NCBI GenBank assembly: GCA_017621495.1
Contig: JAGATB010000018.1
Coordinates: forward strand, 1 to 57,713
Source of the DNA: Clostridia bacterium
GTDB lineage: Bacteria; Bacillota; Clostridia; UMGS1810
DNA length: 57,713 bases
Reading direction: 5' to 3'
A program made the position numbers and the translations under genes. This document shows positions 54,646 to 57,713 of the stretch, one piece after another (the first letter of the stretch is position 1; each line of letters starts with the position of its first letter). The notes below the pieces were generated by a model that saw only the letters and a program-made list of their open reading frames with translations, ran no database searches and was not told the DNA's origin.

Positions 54646-54658
54646 AAAAACAAAAACG

Positions 54659-54676
54659 TTAACTCAATTGAGTTAA
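54659..54676. promoter_or_regulatory. Perfect 18-base palindrome upstream of the decayed XRE gene
   Basis: TTAACTCAATTGAGTTAA, in the same place as the palindrome TGCGTATACGCA (57113-57124) before the intact XRE gene but with a different sequence. Confidence 0.6.
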
Positions 54677-54678
54677 TT

Positions 54679-54771
54679 ATGTTAACTTTTAAAAATAATT
54701 GTTTGGAAATATCAATTGAAGATTTTTTCAGCTCTTATTTATTTAGAAATTTAGAACAAGAAATTAAATAG
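54679..54771 (+). pseudogene. Remnant of a second XRE gene (C-terminal part only)
   Basis: A 30-codon frame from an ATG at 54679. Its product ends with LEISIEDFFSSYLFRNLEQE then IK, which aligns with LEITLGEFFSTEEFDNLEQE and IK of the XRE regulator at 57166-57408. The helix-turn-helix part is missing and there is no ribosome binding site. The matching upstream module shows that an entire regulator unit was duplicated and then lost about 50 codons. Confidence 0.75.
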
Positions 54772-54840
54772 AGCCCAGAGAAGCTCACTATATAAGTTTC
54801 TCATTAAGGGCTGAGATAACCCCCTGTAAAAAAACGAAGA

Positions 54841-55374
54841 TTATTCCTGCTTTTCGTAATTTAAACATGCTACTTCAAGGCTTTTGAAATCTAAAGTATC
54901 ATTAAGATAGTTTATGTTTTTATATCCTTTTGACTTTTGGTTATATAGCACAAGAGCATTTTTTGCTATCTCATCTTTGCTTTTTCTTATGCAAATCATT
55001 TCTTTAACAATAAGTGATTGATACTTTTTGTCAGATTCACCTTTAACATCATACAGAGTAATGTGTTCGCTTTTAACAGGTATCATATTGCTTAATTTGA
55101 TTTTACCGAGAAGATGGCCTTTATCCGTAACTAATCTTATAATTGGAATTATATTCTTTTTGACCTGTTTTACACCTTTTTTATAAAAATAGTCATTAGC
55201 TTTTGGCGAAGAAAGTGGGGCGAAATACTCAAAGTCATTTATTTTTAATACAACGCCTATGTATTTTCGAGCAGTTTTATATGTGTCGCCTTCCCAATAC
55301 ATTACCCGATTATCGACATTGAATAAGAATTTGAGATAATCGGCATCAATCGTATATAATCTCAATCTTTTCAT
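54841..55374 (-). CDS. ToxN/AbiQ-like endoribonuclease toxin (type III toxin-antitoxin)
   Basis: 177 residues, close to ToxN (171). Family features: RLYTIDADYLKFL at the start, KYIGVVLKINDFEYFAPLSS with the following SPK, a loop KKNIIPIIRLVTDKG, LGKIKLSNMIPV, and a helical C-terminus ending in a tyrosine-rich region. These toxins cut RNA at A-rich sites and are held inactive by a repeat RNA transcribed upstream; two 38-base repeats and a terminator lie exactly there. The start at 55374 has GAGGTG upstream; a longer reading from 55446 would run through the RNA repeats and terminator and is rejected. Confidence 0.85.
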   Translation of the reverse strand: MKRLRLYTIDADYLKFLFNVDNRVMYWEGDTYKTARKYIGVVLKINDFEYFAPLSSPKANDYFYKKGVKQVKKNIIPIIRLVTDKGHLLGKIKLSNMIPVKSEHITLYDVKGESDKKYQSLIVKEMICIRKSKDEIAKNALVLYNQKSKGYKNINYLNDTLDFKSLEVACLNYEKQE

Positions 55375-55397
55375 TTGAACACCTCTGAATGTGACAA

Positions 55398-55427
55398 TAG
55401 GGCTGCTATACGAGATAGACAGCCCTA
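55398..55427 (-). terminator. Terminator between antitoxin RNA and toxin gene
   Basis: TAGGGCTG pairs with CAGCCCTA, with an inner CTAT/ATAG, followed by TATTGT on the minus strand. A leaky terminator at this place sets the RNA-to-toxin ratio in known type III systems. Confidence 0.8.
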
Positions 55428-55574
55428 CTGAGTTAAAGTTCTCCACTTATTGGTAGGAGCTCACCTGAATTTAAAGGCCTCCACTTATTGGTAGGAGCTC
55501 TCCTAAATAGGACTTCCATCCTATGGTTTACATTATACGCAAGAAAGATAAATTTGATACATCTATCTCTCTGC
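55398..55574 (-). ncRNA. ToxI-like antitoxin RNA with two 38-base repeats
   Basis: Transcribed toward the toxin gene. Unit 1 (55500-55463) and unit 2 (55462-55425) share 22 identical bases at their start (GAGCTCCTACCAATAAGTGG then AG) and remain alignable to the end. Each has a CTCC/GGAG stem; a second short stem is CCT/AGG in unit 1 and ACT/AGT in unit 2, a compensatory change. A degenerate partial unit may precede unit 1 (about 55520-55501). In known systems each unit folds into a pseudoknot that binds one toxin; pseudoknot formation here is inference. Confidence 0.8.
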
Positions 55575-55580
55575 ACACAT

Positions 55581-55609
55581 ATTGTACTATACTTTTCGCA
55601 AAAAGTCAA
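55581..55609 (-). promoter_or_regulatory. Promoter of the type III toxin-antitoxin locus
   Basis: Minus strand TTGACT (55604-55609), 17-base spacer, TACAAT (55581-55586). A second -10-like TATAAT (55532-55537) lies closer to the repeats. Confidence 0.8.
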
Positions 55610-55713
55610 TAGATTTTGGTATTTTCGGCATTTTGAACTTACCTTTTACCAAAGATATGAGTGCGGCGAACGTGCCCTCCCCTACGAATATAATGGGACA
55701 AATGATTACTATT

Positions 55714-56160
55714 TTATTCTGCGTTTTCAGGATTAAGGTTTTTAAAATATTCTTCACGGTCACAACATAAGAAAGTTAGCTTTTTTATGTTGCCGTTAAA
55801 AATGTTTTTGGGATCTTGTTTTATTTTAAGCGTAAAAAATGTCTCTTGATAATCAGCTACACCTGAAATGATTCTATATTTTTCAAGGTATACCCCTTCT
55901 TCATTCAAATTAGCAGTATCAACAAAAGATAAAACGTCTCCATATGAACCGGACAAAAAGAACTCATGGTTTTTTTCGCCATACGTAAGATTTCCATAGA
56001 ATATATCTTGTTCTTTATCCCAATAGAAATAAGTATCATCCAATTCTCGGCACACCCATATTTCATTTTCACAACGCTGTGGTCTAAGCTTTTGACTAGG
56101 TACACAACCTGTCAAAAAAAATACCAATAACAAACACAATATGCTACTTTTTATTTTCAT
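55714..56160 (-). CDS. Small lipoprotein
   Basis: 148 residues with a lipoprotein signal: KIKSSILCLLLVFFLTGC, the lipobox LTGC giving a lipidated Cys at 18. The mature part is a beta-rich domain without a recognised family (YFYWDKEQDIFYGNLTYGE). GGGGG lies 11 bases before the ATG. It is encoded 16 bases after the C39-like gene, and the pairing of a secreted peptidase-like domain with a lipoprotein suggests an effector and its surface immunity protein, which is inference. Confidence 0.75.
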   Translation of the reverse strand: MKIKSSILCLLLVFFLTGCVPSQKLRPQRCENEIWVCRELDDTYFYWDKEQDIFYGNLTYGEKNHEFFLSGSYGDVLSFVDTANLNEEGVYLEKYRIISGVADYQETFFTLKIKQDPKNIFNGNIKKLTFLCCDREEYFKNLNPENAE

Positions 56161-56176
56161 TTAAAATTGTACCCCC

Positions 56177-56818
56177 TTATTTTTCAGAAATGCATTGTAA
56201 AATTATAGGTTGATACTCTTCTACTTTTATTCGATTTTGTATCTCAGTTTCTCTTACTTCTTTTTCGTATCTGGCATCATCATTATAAAACACATATTCC
56301 CCGTTCTTATCTTTCTCTATAGCCACCGTATGAAGCATATCCATCACATTGTCCGTATTCCAATACGAAAGTATATATGCATCAGCATCAGGCGTCTTTT
56401 TATTGACTATATCCTCACCCTTTACGGTCTCTACTTTGTATCCTTTACGTTCAAAATATCTCTGTGCAGCATATGGATTGGTGCCAAATTCTCCACCGAG
56501 CATCTTGCCGTCTTTTTCATATTCGTACGCAATATCACGGATATCTTCAGGCTTGCCGAGAGTACGCATGGCATTGTAAGTTGCTATTATTTCACAACCA
56601 TTGTAATACATTTGTCTGTTTCCAAATTTAAGCTGTGAAACGGGTCCTGTATTCTGGTCGTTTATATATTTCCCGTCATACTTACTTAAATCTATTGTTG
56701 AATTGTATTCATAATTAGATTTAGCTATATCATCATCTTTGGCATATCTTAATACAGATTTTGATGCGGCATCTTCTGCATCTGTTTTCCATTTTGTTTT
56801 CCTCCTTAAGTATAACAT
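56177..56818 (-). CDS. C39-like cysteine peptidase domain protein, possible N-terminal frame problem
   Basis: 213 residues. The C39/papain-like core has GNRQMYYNGCEIIATYNAM (catalytic Cys in NGCE), LHTVAI (His) and FYND (Asn/Asp), resembling C-terminal domains of secreted polymorphic toxins or bacteriocin-processing peptidases. No signal peptide or LXG-type leader is present, so it may be a truncated toxin tip. The first codon (56818) has no ribosome binding site. A strong AAGGAGG is seven bases from an ATG at 56792, but in another frame: removing one A just after it would join that ATG to this protein. Confidence 0.6.
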   Translation of the reverse strand: MLYLRRKTKWKTDAEDAASKSVLRYAKDDDIAKSNYEYNSTIDLSKYDGKYINDQNTGPVSQLKFGNRQMYYNGCEIIATYNAMRTLGKPEDIRDIAYEYEKDGKMLGGEFGTNPYAAQRYFERKGYKVETVKGEDIVNKKTPDADAYILSYWNTDNVMDMLHTVAIEKDKNGEYVFYNDDARYEKEVRETEIQNRIKVEEYQPIILQCISEK

Positions 56819-56990
56819 AATATTTTTTATAAGTCAAATGACTATATATTAATTATACTACACTATGAAACAAATTTCGCCTACCGATTTTGTAAAAAAC
56901 GAACATGTGTTAAAGTCAGCATTTAACGGGCTTCAGATAGACTTTACGTATAAATATATTGATGTTTATTTAAATTACAGTGTTTCATAA

Positions 56991-57076
56991 ACTAAAAAAA
57001 CGGTTCAATATCAAACCGTTTCTTTCTCTATATTTGGCGACTAATTGAACCTGCACGACAAGTAAAACTTGTTCTT
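56991..57076 (-). ncRNA. Short terminated RNA divergent from the XRE gene
   Basis: About 85 bases from the promoter at 57083-57111. Hairpin ACAAGT/ACTTGT (with a UUU loop) comes first; the end is a terminator, AAACGGTT pairing with AACCGTTT, followed by a run of Ts. It has no ORF. The same RNA can be read in the duplicated module at 54549-54645. Its function is unknown. The 345-base gap between the C39-like and XRE genes otherwise shows nothing clear. Confidence 0.6.
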
Positions 57077-57095
57077 AAGTTTATTATAACATATT
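57001..57095. repeat. Second copy of the small-RNA/promoter module
   Basis: Direct repeat of 54549-54645, here with a complete promoter. See the small RNA at 56991-57076. Confidence 0.8.
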
Positions 57096-57111
57096 TTTTA
57101 ATTTTACTCAA
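57083..57111 (-). promoter_or_regulatory. Promoter of the short divergent RNA
   Basis: Minus strand TTGAGT (57106-57111), 17-base spacer, TATAAT (57083-57088). Confidence 0.75.
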
Positions 57112-57112
57112 G

Positions 57113-57124
57113 TGCGTATACGCA
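57113..57124. promoter_or_regulatory. Palindromic operator candidate of the XRE regulator
   Basis: Perfect TGCGTATACGCA directly beside the -35 of the divergent RNA promoter and 41 bases before the XRE ATG. Confidence 0.6.
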
Positions 57125-57165
57125 AAAACGTAAAATAATTTAAAATATTATTGAGGTGAACCGAA

Positions 57166-57408
57166 ATGGATATTAAAGATGTTATAGTAGAGAGATTTTT
57201 GCAATTATGCAATGAACGAAATATGAAGATAAATGAGCTTGCAAACATATCGGGTGTGACACCATCTACCGCTTACAGCATGATTGACAAATCACGCAGG
57301 GATATTTCAATAAGAACAATAAAGAAATTTTGTGATGGTCTTGAAATTACCTTGGGTGAATTCTTTTCCACGGAAGAATTTGATAATTTAGAACAAGAAA
57401 TTAAATAG
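57166..57408 (+). CDS. Small XRE-family transcriptional regulator
   Basis: 80 residues, nearly all one helix-turn-helix domain: INELANISGVTPSTAYSMID with recognition helix TPSTAYSMI, then LEITLGEFF. GAGGTGA precedes the ATG. It is divergent from a short terminated RNA with a palindrome between them, so it probably controls that RNA and itself. A truncated relative with the same surroundings is at 54679-54771. A terminator follows. Confidence 0.85.
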   Translation: MDIKDVIVERFLQLCNERNMKINELANISGVTPSTAYSMIDKSRRDISIRTIKKFCDGLEITLGEFFSTEEFDNLEQEIK

Positions 57409-57452
57409 AACCCGTTCGCTACAACATTTTAATTGGTAATATGTTTAGTTGC

Positions 57453-57489
57453 TCCGACACTGTCGTTTGAGATAGAGTCGGATTTTTTT
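57453..57489 (+). terminator. Terminator of the XRE gene
   Basis: TCCGAC (57453-57458) pairs with GTCGGA (57477-57482), followed by seven Ts. Confidence 0.82.
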
Positions 57490-57500
57490 GGAAAGATGTA

Positions 57501-57713
57501 TTAAATTGGAGTTTATATCACTATCATAGTAAGACAGAGTATAAGCCCTGACACCCTGCCGTCACCACTCCTCGTGCTGTGGGAACGTGCAGGACAGATT
57601 AATCACATTTTTTGAGCCCAAAAGGTGCCGCTGCGGAAGCGCTTCGCTGGGTCCTCGCTAAATCGGCAAGCCGATTTACACCTTTTGAACTCAAAAGAAT
57701 GTGAAATCTGTCA
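57501..57713 (-). mobile_element. Inverted partial copy of the MITE-like element, cut by the window end
   Basis: Begins with TTAAATTGGAGTTTAT, the inverted-end sequence of the element at 17099-17690. From 57541 to 57713 it is the reverse complement of about 17655-17469 with few differences (for example GCACGAGGAGTGGTGACGG against GCACGCGTAGTGGTAACGG). The remainder lies beyond the window. Confidence 0.8.

Noticed and set aside
54772..54816. Hairpin AGCCC/GGGCT after the XRE remnant as a terminator
   Set aside because: The stem can form but has no T-run on either side; left as uncertain.
54841..55446. Long start of the ToxN-like protein at 55446
   Set aside because: The extra 24 codons run through the RNA repeat and terminator; the ATG at 55374 has its own ribosome binding site.
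55425..55500. CRISPR-like repeat pair
   Set aside because: Only two units, tandem rather than separated by unique spacers, placed between a promoter and a ToxN-like gene; better explained as type III antitoxin repeats.

Overview
The window looks like a chromosomal segment of an endospore-forming, anaerobic-type Bacillota (class Clostridia). Supporting signs are the rpsL-rpsG-fusA order, the sporulation genes gerW and yunB, the scpA-scpB cluster after a site-2 protease, the nadD-yqeK-LCP-rsfS-leuS and rplU-prp-rpmA-obgE clusters with an N-terminally extended L27, strong AGGAGG ribosome binding sites, and many sigma-A promoters with 17-base spacers. I cannot name the species.

Layout. 0-6.5 kb: ribosomal/EF-G operon on the minus strand, divergent from ygiQ-folD. 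6.6-17.1 kb: tRNA-Leu, a lipid kinase, an NhaC antiporter with an unusual insert, galactose mutarotase, lysA, M50 protease-scpA-scpB-DUF2953-gerW and malic enzyme. 17.1-17.7 kb: a 0.6 kb structured, non-coding element with inverted ends; a second, inverted copy runs off the right end of the window. 17.7-22.9 kb: a LacI regulator, an S24-type repressor divergent from two small zinc-finger genes, a MATE pump behind a terminator-containing leader, and a polysaccharide deacetylase. 22.9-28.7 kb: the leuS...yhbY housekeeping operon. 28.8-29.0 kb: a probable stand-alone structured RNA.

29.0-44.2 kb is an AT-richer accessory island. Its most interesting part is a tight minus-strand operon (34995 down to 29073) encoding, in order, a protein of unknown function, an HTH regulator, an MBL-fold hydrolase, a PD-(D/E)XK-type nuclease, a half-size PolC-like DNA polymerase with intact catalytic aspartates but no proofreading exonuclease, and a 45-residue protein. 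I know of no described system with this make-up. Beside it are a phosphatase/nucleotidase group, two divergent WYL regulators around a perfect 20-base palindrome, a PvuRts1I/AbaSI-like modification-dependent endonuclease, small unknown genes including one made of five 18-residue repeats, and a HEPN/MNT pair. The content suggests a defence island; no integrase or flanking repeat was found.

44.3-54.5 kb returns to core genes: obgE-rpmA-prp-rplU, the U32 protease/methyltransferase pair for tRNA wobble uridine, yunB, an acpS-nnrD fusion, alr and a MazEF-like pair. 54.5-57.7 kb is accessory again: a type III toxin-antitoxin locus (ToxN/AbiQ-like endoribonuclease preceded by two 38-base RNA repeats and a terminator), a C39-like protein with a lipoprotein, and a duplicated module made of a short terminated RNA, a promoter, a palindrome and an XRE regulator, one copy of which has decayed to a C-terminal remnant.
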